Shown piece by piece: positions 39,026 through 50,130 of a stretch of 64,000 nt of DNA. This DNA comes from Dyella sp. BiH032 (GTDB lineage Bacteria > Pseudomonadota > Gammaproteobacteria > Xanthomonadales > Rhodanobacteraceae). Position 1 is the stretch's first letter; the number at the start of each line of letters is the position of its first letter. The translations under genes were made by a program, and so were the position numbers. The notes under the pieces are model-generated. The model was not told the origin of the DNA. It did no database searches and saw nothing but the letters and a program-made list of their open reading frames with translations. The stretch spans positions 2,294,001 through 2,358,000 of the forward strand of contig NZ_CP134867.1 of NCBI RefSeq assembly GCF_031954525.1, in the 5' to 3' direction.

Positions 39026-39406
39026 ATGCCCTCACGCGATTTCAAGCGGACCGACCGCGTCGGTGCCGAGCTGCGCCGGGAACTGGGCCTGCTGGTCCAT
39101 AGCGCCGTGCGCGATCATGGCCTGCCCTCGGTGAGCGTGTCGGACGTCGAGGTCACCCGTGACCTGGATTGGGCCACCGTCTGGGTCACCGCGCTGCTGC
39201 CCGACCAGTCGGTGACGGCGGTCAAGGCCCTCAACGAGTTGGCTGGCGAGTTCCGTCGTTCGCTATCCCGCAGCATGCGCATCCGCCGCGTACCCGAGCT
39301 GCGCTTCAAGTACGACGATTCGGTGGACAAGGGCGAGCGCATCGATGCCCTGCTGCGCGAGCAGGCCAGGGACCTGGGCATGGACAAAGGCAGCGACGAG
39401 GACTGA
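39026..39406 (+). CDS. rbfA: ribosome-binding factor A
   Basis: A 126-residue RbfA, a cold-responsive 30S maturation factor that binds near helix 1 of 16S rRNA. The typical RTDRVGAELRRELGLLV start and the RIRRVPELRFKYDDS segment with the family's RxxPELxF motif are present. The start at 39026 has an excellent AAGGAGG ribosome binding site (39015-39021). It overlaps truB by one base (TGATG). Confidence 0.95.
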   Translation: MPSRDFKRTDRVGAELRRELGLLVHSAVRDHGLPSVSVSDVEVTRDLDWATVWVTALLPDQSVTAVKALNELAGEFRRSLSRSMRIRRVPELRFKYDDSVDKGERIDALLREQARDLGMDKGSDED

Positions 39407-40335
39407 TGGGCCGCACCCGTTTCCGCGACCTGCACGGCCTGCTGCTGCTGGACAAGCCGTTGGGGCTGAGCTCCAACCAGGCGCTGCAGAAGGCCCGGCA
39501 TTTGCTGCGTGCCGAAAAAGGAGGGCACACCGGAGCCCTCGATCCGCTGGCGACCGGCCTTCTGCCGCTGTGTTTCGGCGAGGCCACCAAGATCGCCGGA
39601 AGCTTACTCGGATCGCGCAAGGCCTATCAGGCAGAGGTTCGCCTGGGAGCGACCACGACGACGGCCGACCTGGAAGGCGAGGTCGTGCTCGAACGTCCGG
39701 TGCCCGAACTGGGCCCCTCGGACATCGAAACGGCATTGGCCGGATTCCGGGGGCGGATCGTTCAGGTTCCACCGGTGTATTCGGCGCTCAAGCAGGACGG
39801 CGAACCCCTCTATCTGAAGGCCCGGCGCGGCGAGGCAGTGCAGGCGCCGCCGCGCGAAGTCGACATCCATCGGCTGGATCTGCTCGCCCGGGCGGGCGAC
39901 ACGCTCACGCTGTTCGTGGAGTGCGGCTCGGGCACCTATATCCGGAGCCTGGCGGTCGATCTTGGCGAGGCGGTGGGGTGCGGCGCGCACCTGACCGGCT
40001 TGCGGCGACGGTGGGTGGAGCCATTCAGGGAGCCACTCATGGTCACTCTGGCGCAGCTGGAAGCGGCTGCGGAGCAGGGCGAGGCCGCCATGGACGCCTT
40101 GCTCCTGCCCGTAGCGGCAGGGCTGGCAGGCTGGCCAGCTTTGCACCTGGACGAGGACCAGAGCCACGCGGTGACCCGGGGACGCCGCATCCAGCTGCCC
40201 GGAAGGCCGGCCGGAGCCTATGCGGCTTTTGCCCCTGATGGCCGGCCGGTTGCGCTGTGCGAACTGGACCAGGACGGCACGTTGCGCATCCAGCGCGGCT
40301 TCAATATTCCGCCGGAAACCCCGCAAAGGCCGTGA
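39406..40335 (+). CDS. truB: tRNA pseudouridine(55) synthase
   Basis: A 309-residue TruB, which makes pseudouridine 55 in the T loop of all elongator and initiator tRNAs. The catalytic Asp46 lies in GGHTGALDPLATGLLP, and the LLLLDKPLGLSSN start and CGSGTYIRSLAVDLG motif are present. The start codon overlaps the rbfA stop. A C-terminal PUA-like domain follows. rpsO comes after 161 bp that hold a promoter and a hairpin. Confidence 0.96.
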   Translation: MGRTRFRDLHGLLLLDKPLGLSSNQALQKARHLLRAEKGGHTGALDPLATGLLPLCFGEATKIAGSLLGSRKAYQAEVRLGATTTTADLEGEVVLERPVPELGPSDIETALAGFRGRIVQVPPVYSALKQDGEPLYLKARRGEAVQAPPREVDIHRLDLLARAGDTLTLFVECGSGTYIRSLAVDLGEAVGCGAHLTGLRRRWVEPFREPLMVTLAQLEAAAEQGEAAMDALLLPVAAGLAGWPALHLDEDQSHAVTRGRRIQLPGRPAGAYAAFAPDGRPVALCELDQDGTLRIQRGFNIPPETPQRP

Positions 40336-40363
40336 CGGCGCGGTTGGCGCCATTGTCATGCTC

Positions 40364-40393
40364 TTGTTGTAGGGCGCGCCGGGTCGGTAGAAT
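40364..40393 (+). promoter_or_regulatory. sigma-70 promoter for rpsO-pnp
   Basis: TTGTTG (40364-40369) and TAGAAT (40388-40393) with an 18-bp spacer, placing the start near 40400 just before the large hairpin. An rpsO-proximal promoter is also known in E. coli. Confidence 0.6.
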
Positions 40394-40425
40394 ATGCCGC
40401 TTGTTCCAGAGTTTTATTCATCCAG

Positions 40426-40471
40426 GCGAAGCTTGCGCAACGTCATTCCGGTGACGTTGCGCAAGCTTCGC
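40426..40471 (+). promoter_or_regulatory. perfect 20-bp inverted repeat in the rpsO leader
   Basis: Two exactly complementary 20-base arms (40426-40445 and 40452-40471) enclose the loop TTCCGG. Each arm contains AAGCTT and TTGCGCAA-like blocks. No T-run follows, so it is not a terminator. The rpsO ribosome binding site (GAGGAAGAG, from 40482) stays free downstream. The length suits RNase III, and the rpsO-pnp gap itself is only 18 bp, so the hairpin may be the site where PNPase and RNase III control the transcript. Confidence 0.7.
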
Positions 40472-40496
40472 ACCCGCTTTTGAGGAAGAGAGACCC

Positions 40497-40766
40497 ATGT
40501 CCCTTACTGCAGAACAGACCGGCAAGATCATTGCTGAATACGGCCGCGTGCCGAACGACACCGGTTCGCCGGAAGTCCAGGTGGCCCTGCTGTCGGCCCG
40601 TATCAACCACCTGACCGACCATTTCAAGACCCACAAGCAGGACCATCACTCGCGTCGCGGCCTGCTCAAGCTGGTCAACCAGCGCAAGCGCCTGCTGAGC
40701 TACCTGCAGGCCAACGACGTGGCCCGCTACCAGAGCCTCATCGAACGCCTCGGCCTGCGCCGTTAA
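40497..40766 (+). CDS. rpsO: 30S ribosomal protein S15
   Basis: An 89-residue S15 of standard length, a primary 16S rRNA binding protein. The conserved [37 protein letters not shown] region is present. In E. coli S15 represses its own translation by binding its leader, so the hairpin upstream deserves attention. It has its own promoter and a strong ribosome binding site, and pnp starts 18 bp after it. Confidence 0.98.
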   Translation: MSLTAEQTGKIIAEYGRVPNDTGSPEVQVALLSARINHLTDHFKTHKQDHHSRRGLLKLVNQRKRLLSYLQANDVARYQSLIERLGLRR

Positions 40767-40784
40767 TCGGACAAGGACATCGAC

Positions 40785-42884
<2,100 letters not shown>

Positions 42885-42915
42885 TCCCTTCGACCGGACG
42901 TATCGCGTTCGAAAC

Positions 42916-42947
42916 AAGGCCCGGCTCTCGCCGGGCCTTTGTTTTTT
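42916..42947 (+). terminator. rho-independent terminator after pnp
   Basis: Ten-base arms AAGGCCCGGC (42916-42925) and GCCGGGCCTT (42930-42939) around TCTC, then TGTTTTTT. It ends the rimP-to-pnp series. Confidence 0.92.
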
Positions 42948-43028
42948 CCTGGATGCAACGGTGGCGTGCGGCGATGCCTTTGCGGCGCTTTTGCTACGAT
43001 GCCGCAGGATGCCGTTGAGGATGCGCGC

Positions 43029-44072
43029 ATGAGTGATCAAGCCAGCGATGTCATGAAGCAATACCAAGCCTGGGCGCAGCAATCCTGGGACGCCTGGATG
43101 CAATCCTTGCAGGCTCCGCTGTCGGCGAGCCATGCCGCGCCTTCCGACGATTTGCTATCCCGCGCTCTGGGCGGACTCAAGAGCTACGCGGATTGGCTGC
43201 AGGCCGCCGCGACGAGCGGCCTGGCCGGCCAGGTGCCAGGGCAGGGCGATTGGCAGCAAAGCCTGCGCCAGCTGTTCATGGGGGGCGGGCAGCCTTTCGC
43301 GCAGGCATTCGCCGGTATCGACAACGCGGCCGCGCACGGTTTCGCGCAGCAATGGCAAAGCTGGCTGCAGGCCGCCCAGCCGCACCTAGGCGAGTGGGGC
43401 GGAGCGTTCGACGCCGGGCCGGCCTTCGGCTACACCCGCGAGCGCCAGTTGCAGAACCAGGCGCTGGTGGAAGCCATGCGCGAATACGCGGACGCATCCG
43501 CGCGCTACCACTCCCTCATTCTTCGCGCCAACGCCGAGGGTTTCGAACGCCTTCAGCAGAAACTCCAGCAGCAGGTCGAACCCGGCCGTCAAGTCGACTC
43601 GCTCAAGGCGCTGTATGACCTGTGGGTCGATGCCGCCGAAGAAGCCTATGCCGAGATCGCACTGTCGGACGAGTTCCGCGATGTCTACGGCGCGATGGTC
43701 AATGCGCAGATGCACGTGCGCAAACTGCAGCAGCGGCAGCTCGACGCCTGGTGCCGCGAGTTGGGCATGCCGACGCGAAGCGAAGTCGATTCGCTCGGCA
43801 AGCGAGTGCAGGAATTGCGCCGCCAGCTTCATGCCGTATCCCATGGCGCATCGCGCCGTACACCGTCGTCCGAGCCGGAGCTCGACGCGCTGCGCGCCGA
43901 AGTCGCCACGCTCAAGCGCAAGCTCGCCAGCCGCAGCGAGTCGGCGCCCGCTCCCAAGAAGGTGGTTTCCGAGTCGCTGAGCGCGGAGACGGAAACCATG
44001 CGCAAGCCGGCGCCCGCGCGCCGCGCCGCCAAGAGCGCCCCGACGCGCAGCACGTCACGCAAGCGCAAGTAA
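43029..44072 (+). CDS. phaE: class III PHA synthase subunit PhaE
   Basis: A 347-residue PhaE, the non-catalytic partner of PhaC in class III polyhydroxyalkanoate synthases. It is largely helical and Trp/Gln-rich, with a typical middle segment (LKALYDLWVDAAEEAYAEIALSDEFRDVYGAMVNAQM, about residues 195-231). The last 45 residues are a Lys/Arg/Ala/Ser-rich tail, unlike the compact ends of described PhaE proteins. Start 43029 (MSDQASDVMKQY) fits the family. phaC follows 10 bp later. Confidence 0.88.
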   Translation: MSDQASDVMKQYQAWAQQSWDAWMQSLQAPLSASHAAPSDDLLSRALGGLKSYADWLQAAATSGLAGQVPGQGDWQQSLRQLFMGGGQPFAQAFAGIDNAAAHGFAQQWQSWLQAAQPHLGEWGGAFDAGPAFGYTRERQLQNQALVEAMREYADASARYHSLILRANAEGFERLQQKLQQQVEPGRQVDSLKALYDLWVDAAEEAYAEIALSDEFRDVYGAMVNAQMHVRKLQQRQLDAWCRELGMPTRSEVDSLGKRVQELRRQLHAVSHGASRRTPSSEPELDALRAEVATLKRKLASRSESAPAPKKVVSESLSAETETMRKPAPARRAAKSAPTRSTSRKRK

Positions 44073-44082
44073 GGACAGACGC

Positions 44083-45150
44083 ATGTTCACCCCTTTACGC
44101 ATCGATCCGGCCAAGGTCCTAGGCGAGATGACCGCCTTCCAGCGCAAGCTCGCCGCGGGCATGGAAAGCCTGCGCGGCATGCGCGAGCCCGATTACGCCA
44201 ATACGCCGCGCGAGGCGGTCTACCGCGAGGACAAGCTCACGGTCTGGCACATGAAGGGCAATGGCAAGCCGACCTCGAAGACGCCGCTGCTGATCGTGTA
44301 TGCCCTGGTCAATACGGTGTGGATGACCGACCTGCAAGCCGATCGCTCGCTGGTGCGTAATCTTCTGGAGCAGGGCGAAGACGTCTATCTGATCGACTGG
44401 GGTTATCCGGACGGCGCGGACCGCTGGCTCACGCTGGACGACTATCTCAACGGCTATCTCGATCGCTGCGTCGACGCGGTGCGGGAGCGGCACGGCCTCG
44501 ATGCGATCAACCTGCTGGGCATCTGCCAAGGCGGCGCGTTCTCGCTGTGCTACACGGCAATGCACCCGGAGAAGGTCAAGAACCTCATCACCATGGTCAC
44601 GCCGGTGGACTATCACACGCCGGACAACATGCTCTCGCATTGGGTGCAGAACCTCGACGTGGATCTTTTCGTCGACACGCTGGGCAACATTCCCGCGGAG
44701 CTGATGAACTGGGTCTACCTCACGCTCAAGCCGGTGCGCCTCAACCAGCAGAAGTACGTGAGCATGGTCGACCTGCTGGACAACCGGAAGGAGATGGAGA
44801 ACTTCCTGCGCATGGAGCGTTGGATCTTTGATTCGCCCGACCAGGCCGGCGAAGCGTTCCGCGAGTTCATCAAGGAGTTCTACCAGGGCAACAAGCTGGT
44901 CAAGGGTTCGTTGATCATCGGCGGTCGCCCGGTCGACCTCGGCATGGTGACCCAGCCGGTGCTCAACATTTTTGCCGAACAGGACCACCTCGTGCCGCCG
45001 GACGCCTCGCGCGCACTGGGCAAGCACGTGGGGACCACCGATTACACGCAGCTCGCCTTCAAGGGCGGACACATCGGCATCTACGTGTCCGGCCGCGCGC
45101 AGCGCGAAGTGCCGCCGGCCATCCACCAGTGGCTGCGTTCCAGGGATTGA
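44083..45150 (+). CDS. phaC: class III PHA synthase subunit PhaC
   Basis: A 355-residue alpha/beta-hydrolase that polymerises 3-hydroxyacyl-CoA into polyester granules. The lipase-like box GICQG gives the catalytic Cys148, with Asp301 (AEQDHLVPP) and His330 (KGGHIG) completing the triad. The short length and the partner phaE identify class III. It is in the same operon as phaE with a GGACAG ribosome binding site. No phaA, phaB or phasin gene lies in the window. Confidence 0.95.
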   Translation: MFTPLRIDPAKVLGEMTAFQRKLAAGMESLRGMREPDYANTPREAVYREDKLTVWHMKGNGKPTSKTPLLIVYALVNTVWMTDLQADRSLVRNLLEQGEDVYLIDWGYPDGADRWLTLDDYLNGYLDRCVDAVRERHGLDAINLLGICQGGAFSLCYTAMHPEKVKNLITMVTPVDYHTPDNMLSHWVQNLDVDLFVDTLGNIPAELMNWVYLTLKPVRLNQQKYVSMVDLLDNRKEMENFLRMERWIFDSPDQAGEAFREFIKEFYQGNKLVKGSLIIGGRPVDLGMVTQPVLNIFAEQDHLVPPDASRALGKHVGTTDYTQLAFKGGHIGIYVSGRAQREVPPAIHQWLRSRD

Positions 45151-45176
45151 ATGTCGACCCATAGGGGGAAGTACCG

Positions 45177-45368
45177 ATGAACAGCGAAAAGCGTCTCAGC
45201 CGTTCCAGCAGCCACAAGATGATCGCAGGCGTCTGCGGCGGCATCGCCGAGTATCTCGGCTGGGACGTCACCATCGTCCGTCTGCTCTGGATCGTCCTGA
45301 CCCTGGCGGGCGGCTCCGGTATCCTTATCTACCTGATCCTGTGGCTGGTGATGCCGCAGAACGCCTGA
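45177..45368 (+). CDS. PspC-domain small membrane protein
   Basis: A 63-residue protein made of one PspC domain: SSHKMIAGVCGGIAEYLGWDVTIVRLLWIV followed by a second hydrophobic stretch (GSGILIYLILWLVMP). PspC-type proteins sit in the inner membrane and take part in envelope-stress responses, though single-domain versions are mostly uncharacterised. It is 26 bp after phaC with GGGGGAAG as ribosome binding site and may be co-transcribed. Confidence 0.9.
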   Translation: MNSEKRLSRSSSHKMIAGVCGGIAEYLGWDVTIVRLLWIVLTLAGGSGILIYLILWLVMPQNA

Positions 45369-45413
45369 GCCGTCGAAGGCTCGTCGTCGCGGCATCCGCG
45401 TGGCCTAGCGCGC

Positions 45414-46463
45414 ATGCCGTTTCCGCATGAGCGATTGCCCCGAATGACCATCGATTACGACCGTTACGACCGTATCCGCGCCGTGCAGTGGCGCGGCGAT
45501 CATCTGCGCCTGCTCGACCAGCGGCTGCTGCCGCGCGAGGAGCACTGGATCGATTGCCGCGACGCCGCTGAAGTGACGCAGGCGATCCGCGACCTCGCCG
45601 TCCGCGGTGCGCCGGCCATCGGTATCGCCGCCGCCTGGGGCGTGGCGCTGGCCGCGCGGCAGGGCGCTCCCCTGGACGCCGCGCTGGCCCAGTTGCGCGC
45701 GGCGCGTCCCACCGCAGTCAACCTGATGTGGGCGCTGGACCGCATGAAGGCCCGCATCGCCGCCGGTGCCGACGCCGCTGCGCTGGAGCGCGAGGCGCAG
45801 ACGATCCAGGACGAGGACCTCGCCGCCAATCGTCACATGGGCGAACTCGGCGCCTCGCTGATCGCCCCCCATTCGGGCGTGCTGACCCATTGCAACACCG
45901 GCTCGCTCGCGACGGCCGGCTTCGGCACCGCGCTCGGCGTCATTCGCGCAGGTGTCAGCGCCGGGCGCATCGACCGCGTGTACGCGGGCGAGACCCGTCC
46001 GTGGCAGCAGGGCGCGCGCCTGACCATGTGGGAGCTGGTCCGCGATGGCATTCCCGCACACCTGATCGCCGATTCGGCGGCTTCGCACCTGATGCGCTCG
46101 GGCGTGGTGCAGTGGGTGATCGTGGGAGCAGACCGCATCGCCGCCAACGGCGACACCGCGAACAAGATCGGCACCTACCAGCTGGCCATCGCCGCCCGCC
46201 ATCATGGCGTGAAGTTCATGGTGGTCGCGCCTTCCTCCACGGTGGATATGGCGACACCCTCGGGCGAGGCCATCGAGATCGAATTGCGCGACCCTACCGA
46301 GCTGCTCGCCGTCGGCGGCCAGCGCACGGTGGTCGATGGCGCCGAGGCGTGGAATCCGGTCTTCGACGTGACACCCGCGGAGCTGATCGACGCCATCGTG
46401 ACCGAGCGCGGCGTCATCGAGCACCCGAACGCGCTCGCCATGCAGGCAATGTTCGGCTCATGA
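45414..46463 (+). CDS. mtnA: methylthioribose-1-phosphate isomerase
   Basis: A 349-residue eIF2B-like isomerase of the methionine salvage pathway, turning methylthioribose-1-phosphate into the ribulose form. The motifs [13 protein letters not shown], the catalytic Cys in [12 protein letters not shown] and Asp in [19 protein letters not shown] are present. The ATG at 45444 ([11 protein letters not shown]) is an equally possible start; neither has a clear ribosome binding site. It overlaps the GtrA-like gene by four bases. No other mtn genes are nearby. Confidence 0.93.
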   Translation: MPFPHERLPRMTIDYDRYDRIRAVQWRGDHLRLLDQRLLPREEHWIDCRDAAEVTQAIRDLAVRGAPAIGIAAAWGVALAARQGAPLDAALAQLRAARPTAVNLMWALDRMKARIAAGADAAALEREAQTIQDEDLAANRHMGELGASLIAPHSGVLTHCNTGSLATAGFGTALGVIRAGVSAGRIDRVYAGETRPWQQGARLTMWELVRDGIPAHLIADSAASHLMRSGVVQWVIVGADRIAANGDTANKIGTYQLAIAARHHGVKFMVVAPSSTVDMATPSGEAIEIELRDPTELLAVGGQRTVVDGAEAWNPVFDVTPAELIDAIVTERGVIEHPNALAMQAMFGS

Positions 46464-46870
46464 AGTTGCGGCGCGAAGCGGGGTTGTTCTTCGTCGGCGG
46501 CGTCATCGGCTTTGTCGCCGACGCCGGTGTCGTGCAGGCCTTGGTGTCGTGGGCCGGCTGGAATGCTTATCTGGCGCGCCTGCTCTCCTTCCTGTTGGCG
46601 GCGACGGCGACCTGGTGGTGGAACCGCCAGTACACTTTCGCGCATCGTGCCAGCGGTCGGCCATTGCCTATGGAATGGCTGCACTGGATGGGCTTGATGA
46701 CCGCCGGTGCGCTCGTCAACTACGCCGCCTACGCCGCCATGCTGATGGGTTTTCCCTCGCTCCACCGCTGGCCGGCCGTCGCCGTGGCGGCAGGGTCCGT
46801 CGTGGCCGCACTGGTCAATTTCTCGACAGCGCGCGGGGTGCTTTTCAAGGGCTCCAAAAGCTCCGCGTAA
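46460..46870 (+). CDS. GtrA-like membrane protein
   Basis: A 136-residue protein with four hydrophobic helices and the GtrA-family pattern: an N-terminal [15 protein letters not shown] helix, the [14 protein letters not shown] motif and a final [17 protein letters not shown] helix. GtrA proteins are thought to flip polyprenyl-linked sugars across the inner membrane for glycan modification. It overlaps mtnA by four bases. The two GT-C transferases elsewhere in the window need such lipid-linked sugars, but no link is shown by the sequence. Confidence 0.88.
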   Translation: MKLRREAGLFFVGGVIGFVADAGVVQALVSWAGWNAYLARLLSFLLAATATWWWNRQYTFAHRASGRPLPMEWLHWMGLMTAGALVNYAAYAAMLMGFPSLHRWPAVAVAAGSVVAALVNFSTARGVLFKGSKSSA

Positions 46871-46894
46871 GTCCTTGATTTCGAAGCTCTAAAT

Positions 46895-46925
46895 ACTGTC
46901 TTTCCGACAGTGTTTCTGTTACACT
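46895..46925 (+). promoter_or_regulatory. gyrA promoter with an inverted repeat
   Basis: TACACT (46920-46925) is preceded by TG one base away, an extended -10 element; the -35 is poor. A perfect inverted repeat, ACTGTC and GACAGT with a 5-base spacer (46895-46911), covers the -35 region and could be an operator. Confidence 0.5.
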
Positions 46926-47009
46926 TGAGCGGTTATTTCCGGGCCCGTTGCACGCGCGGCTGAAGCTTGCGCGCCATGGCCTTTTTTCTTCATCCAGGGA
47001 AGCCGATTG

Positions 47010-49649
47010 ATGGCAGAACTCGCCAAAGAAGTCATCCGCGTCAACATCGAAGACGAGATGCGCCAGAGCTACCTCGATTACGCCATGAGCGTGATCGTGG
47101 GCCGCGCCCTTCCGGACGTGCGCGATGGCCTCAAGCCCGTCCATCGCCGCGTGCTGTTCGCGATGAACGAACTGGGCAACTCCTGGAACAAGGCGTACAA
47201 GAAATCGGCCCGCGTGGTCGGCGACGTCATCGGTAAATACCATCCGCACGGCGACGCGTCGGTCTACGACGCGATCGTGCGCATGGCGCAGCCGTTCTCG
47301 CTGCGCTACATGCTGGTCGACGGCCAGGGCAACTTCGGCTCGGTGGACGGCGACAACGCGGCGGCCATGCGTTACACCGAGGTGCGCATGGCGCGCCTCA
47401 CGCACGAGCTGATGGCTGACATCGACAAGGAAACTGTCGACTTCGGCCCCAACTACGACGAGAGCGAAAACGAGCCGCTGGTGCTGCCCACCCGCGTGCC
47501 GAACCTGCTCGTCAATGGTTCCGCCGGCATCGCGGTGGGCATGGCGACCAACGTGCCGCCGCACAACCTCAACGAGGTGATCGCGGCCACCATCGGCCTG
47601 ATCGACGATCCGTCGCTGTCCGTCGACGACCTCATGCAGTACATCCCCGGCCCGGACTTCCCGACCGCGGGCATCATCAACGGGTCTTCCGGCATCATCG
47701 AGGCCTACCGTACCGGCCGTGGGCGCATTCTGGTGCGCGCCAAGACCGAGATCGAGACCGAATCGAACGGCCGCGAGACGATCATCGTCACCGAGCTGCC
47801 GTACCAGGTGAACAAGGCTCGCCTGATCGAGAAGATCGCCGAGCTGGTAAAGGAAAAGAAGCTCGAAGGCATCAGTGAGCTGCGCGACGAGTCCGACAAG
47901 GACGGCATGCGCGTGGTGATCGAGATCCGTCGCGACGCGATGGCCGACGTGGTGCTCAACAACCTGTTCCAGCAGACCCAGCTGCAGGTCACCTTCGGCA
48001 TCAACATGGTCGCCCTGATGGACGGCCAGCCGCGGCTGCTGAACCTCAAGGACATCCTCGAGGCCTTCATCCGCCATCGCCGCGAGGTGGTCACCCGCCG
48101 CACCATCTTCGAGCTGCGCAAGGCTCGTGCCCGCGCGCACATCCTCGAAGGCCTCACCGTCGCGCTGGCCAACATCGACGAGATGATCGAGCTGATCCGC
48201 AGCTCGGCCTCGCCGCAGGAAGCGCGCGAACGCATGCTGGCGCGCAAGTGGCAGCCGGGCATGGTCTCGGCCCTGCTGGCCGCGGCCGGCGCCGATGCTT
48301 CGCGGCCGGAAGACCTCGATCCGCGCGATGGCCTGAAGGCCGACGGCTACCAGCTGTCCGACGTGCAGGCCCAGGAAATCCTGGCCATGCGCCTGCATCG
48401 CCTCACCGGCCTGGAGCAGGAAAAGCTTTCTGACGAATACCGCGAAATCCTGGAAACCATCCGCGGACTGATCGAGATCCTGGAAGACCCGGCGCGCCTG
48501 CTCGCGGTCATCCGCTCCGAACTGGAAGTGATCAAGGAAGAATTCGGCGACGCGCGCCGCACCGAGATCCAGCATTCGCAGGAAGACCTCAACGTCCTCG
48601 ACCTGATCGCACCGGAAGACGTGGTGGTCACGCTGTCGCACACCGGCTACGTCAAGCGCCAGCCGGCCAGCACTTATCGGGCCCAGCGCCGTGGCGGCAA
48701 GGGCCGCTCCGCATCCGCGCTGAAGGACGAGGATTTCGTCGAGCAGCTGTGGGTGGTGAACACCCACGACACGCTGCTCACCTTCACCAGCACCGGCCGC
48801 GTGTACTGGCTCAACGTGTACCAGATGCCGGACTCCGGCCCGAACGCTCGCGGCAAGCCGATGGTGAACCTGCTGCCGCTCGCCGAAGGCGAGAAGGTGC
48901 AGGCCGTGCTGCCGGTGCGCGAATACAGCGACGACCGCTATGTGTTCTTCGCTACCCGCCAGGGCACCGTGAAGAAGACGCCGCTCAACGAGTTCGCCTT
49001 CCAGCTGCAGAAGGGCAAGATCGCGATCAACCTCGAAGATGGTGACGCGCTGGTCGACGTGGCGCTGACCGACGGCAACAGCGACGTGCTGCTGTTCGCC
49101 TCCAACGGCAAGACGGTGCGCTTCGACGAAGGCGAGGTCCGCTCGATGGGCCGTACCGCCACCGGCGTGCGCGGCATGAAGCTCACCGACGGTGCCGAGG
49201 TGGTGTCGCTGATCGTGGCGGTGCCCGACGGCGGCGACGTGCTCACCGCCACCGAACGCGGCTACGGCAAGCGCACGGTGCTGGACGAGTTCCCGAAGAA
49301 GGGGCGCGGCACCCAGGGCGTGATCGGCATCCAGTGTTCCGAGCGCAACGGCGGCCTGGTGGCGGCCGTGCAGGTCACCGACTCGCATGAGCTCATGCTC
49401 ATTTCCAACCAGGGCACACTGGTACGTACCCGCGTCGCCGAAGTGTCCCAGCTTGGCCGCAACACGCAGGGCGTGACCTTGATCCGACTGCCGGCAGAGG
49501 AGGCGCTGGTCAGCGTCGTGCGCCTGGATGCCGAGGAGGAGTCGGAAGCCAACGGTGTGGAGCCGATGGACGCCGGCGCTTCGGAGTCAGCACCGGACCA
49601 GGCCAACTCGGCCGGAACCGGCGGAGACGGCCCGACCGCCGAAGAGTAA
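47010..49649 (+). CDS. gyrA: DNA gyrase subunit A
   Basis: An 879-residue GyrA, the breakage-reunion subunit of gyrase. The catalytic Tyr122 ([11 protein letters not shown]) is present, and the C-terminal beta-pinwheel has a clear GyrA box (QRRGGKGRS, about residues 558-566). In the quinolone-resistance region the sequence is [11 protein letters not shown]: position 83 (E. coli numbering) is Ala instead of Ser, while Asp87 is kept. The C-terminus ends in an acidic tail. The ATG at 47010 follows a TTG that need not be used. Confidence 0.98.
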   Translation: MAELAKEVIRVNIEDEMRQSYLDYAMSVIVGRALPDVRDGLKPVHRRVLFAMNELGNSWNKAYKKSARVVGDVIGKYHPHGDASVYDAIVRMAQPFSLRYMLVDGQGNFGSVDGDNAAAMRYTEVRMARLTHELMADIDKETVDFGPNYDESENEPLVLPTRVPNLLVNGSAGIAVGMATNVPPHNLNEVIAATIGLIDDPSLSVDDLMQYIPGPDFPTAGIINGSSGIIEAYRTGRGRILVRAKTEIETESNGRETIIVTELPYQVNKARLIEKIAELVKEKKLEGISELRDESDKDGMRVVIEIRRDAMADVVLNNLFQQTQLQVTFGINMVALMDGQPRLLNLKDILEAFIRHRREVVTRRTIFELRKARARAHILEGLTVALANIDEMIELIRSSASPQEARERMLARKWQPGMVSALLAAAGADASRPEDLDPRDGLKADGYQLSDVQAQEILAMRLHRLTGLEQEKLSDEYREILETIRGLIEILEDPARLLAVIRSELEVIKEEFGDARRTEIQHSQEDLNVLDLIAPEDVVVTLSHTGYVKRQPASTYRAQRRGGKGRSASALKDEDFVEQLWVVNTHDTLLTFTSTGRVYWLNVYQMPDSGPNARGKPMVNLLPLAEGEKVQAVLPVREYSDDRYVFFATRQGTVKKTPLNEFAFQLQKGKIAINLEDGDALVDVALTDGNSDVLLFASNGKTVRFDEGEVRSMGRTATGVRGMKLTDGAEVVSLIVAVPDGGDVLTATERGYGKRTVLDEFPKKGRGTQGVIGIQCSERNGGLVAAVQVTDSHELMLISNQGTLVRTRVAEVSQLGRNTQGVTLIRLPAEEALVSVVRLDAEEESEANGVEPMDAGASESAPDQANSAGTGGDGPTAEE

Positions 49650-49663
49650 TCGTCCGATGACGT

Positions 49664-49698
49664 GCCGCATCCCCGCCGCTGGGCGATGGGGATGCGGC
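49664..49698. repeat. inverted repeat after gyrA
   Basis: Arms of 11 bases, GCCGCATCCCC (49664-49674) and GGGGATGCGGC (49688-49698), between the convergent gyrA and the small exported protein gene. No T-run follows on either side, so it may stop or protect transcripts only weakly. Confidence 0.6.
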
Positions 49699-49722
49699 CT
49701 TCGGAGGCTTCGTGTTCCCGGC

Positions 49723-50031
49723 TCAGTTGTACGTTGTGATGACGACGGGCGTATTCCGGCTGGCATAGCCGGCGAAGTAATCGAGCAGTTCCGGGGGCGC
49801 GTGCTGCCGTGCAGCCTCCAGCGATTCCACATGAGTTTCGGCCGCTCTGTTCGGCGGCAAAGCGGCGGACCCGGCGGTAGTCAACGTGTCTGATTCGGTC
49901 GTTGGCAGGACGGCTCCCGTGAATCCTATGCGACCTTGCTGCGCCTGTTGATGGTCTGCGTGCGCTACAGCGGCCAGGCTTATGGCAAGCAGCACGAAGA
50001 GCTGCCGATGTTTTCTTCGAGGGATATTCAC
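49723..50031 (-). CDS. small exported protein, unknown
   Basis: A 102-residue protein I do not recognise. It has a clear signal peptide (basic MNIPRRKHRQ, then LFVLLAISLAAVAHA, cleavage after residue 25). The mature start GRIGFTGAVLPTT resembles the first beta-strand of chaperone-usher pilus subunits, but the rest (about 60 residues with ESLEAARQHAPPELLDYFAGYA) does not continue that fold and there is no usher or chaperone gene nearby. It could be a truncated fimbria-like protein or an independent secreted protein. Confidence 0.6.
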   Translation of the reverse strand: MNIPRRKHRQLFVLLAISLAAVAHADHQQAQQGRIGFTGAVLPTTESDTLTTAGSAALPPNRAAETHVESLEAARQHAPPELLDYFAGYASRNTPVVITTYN

Positions 50032-50130
50032 GACGTTTTCCTAGGCAGTCGCGGTGCCGCGAATATTCGCAACTGCGTAGGAATATTCAATTAGACATTT
50101 CGTAGTCAGCAGATGTTCTCGAGCTGCCGA

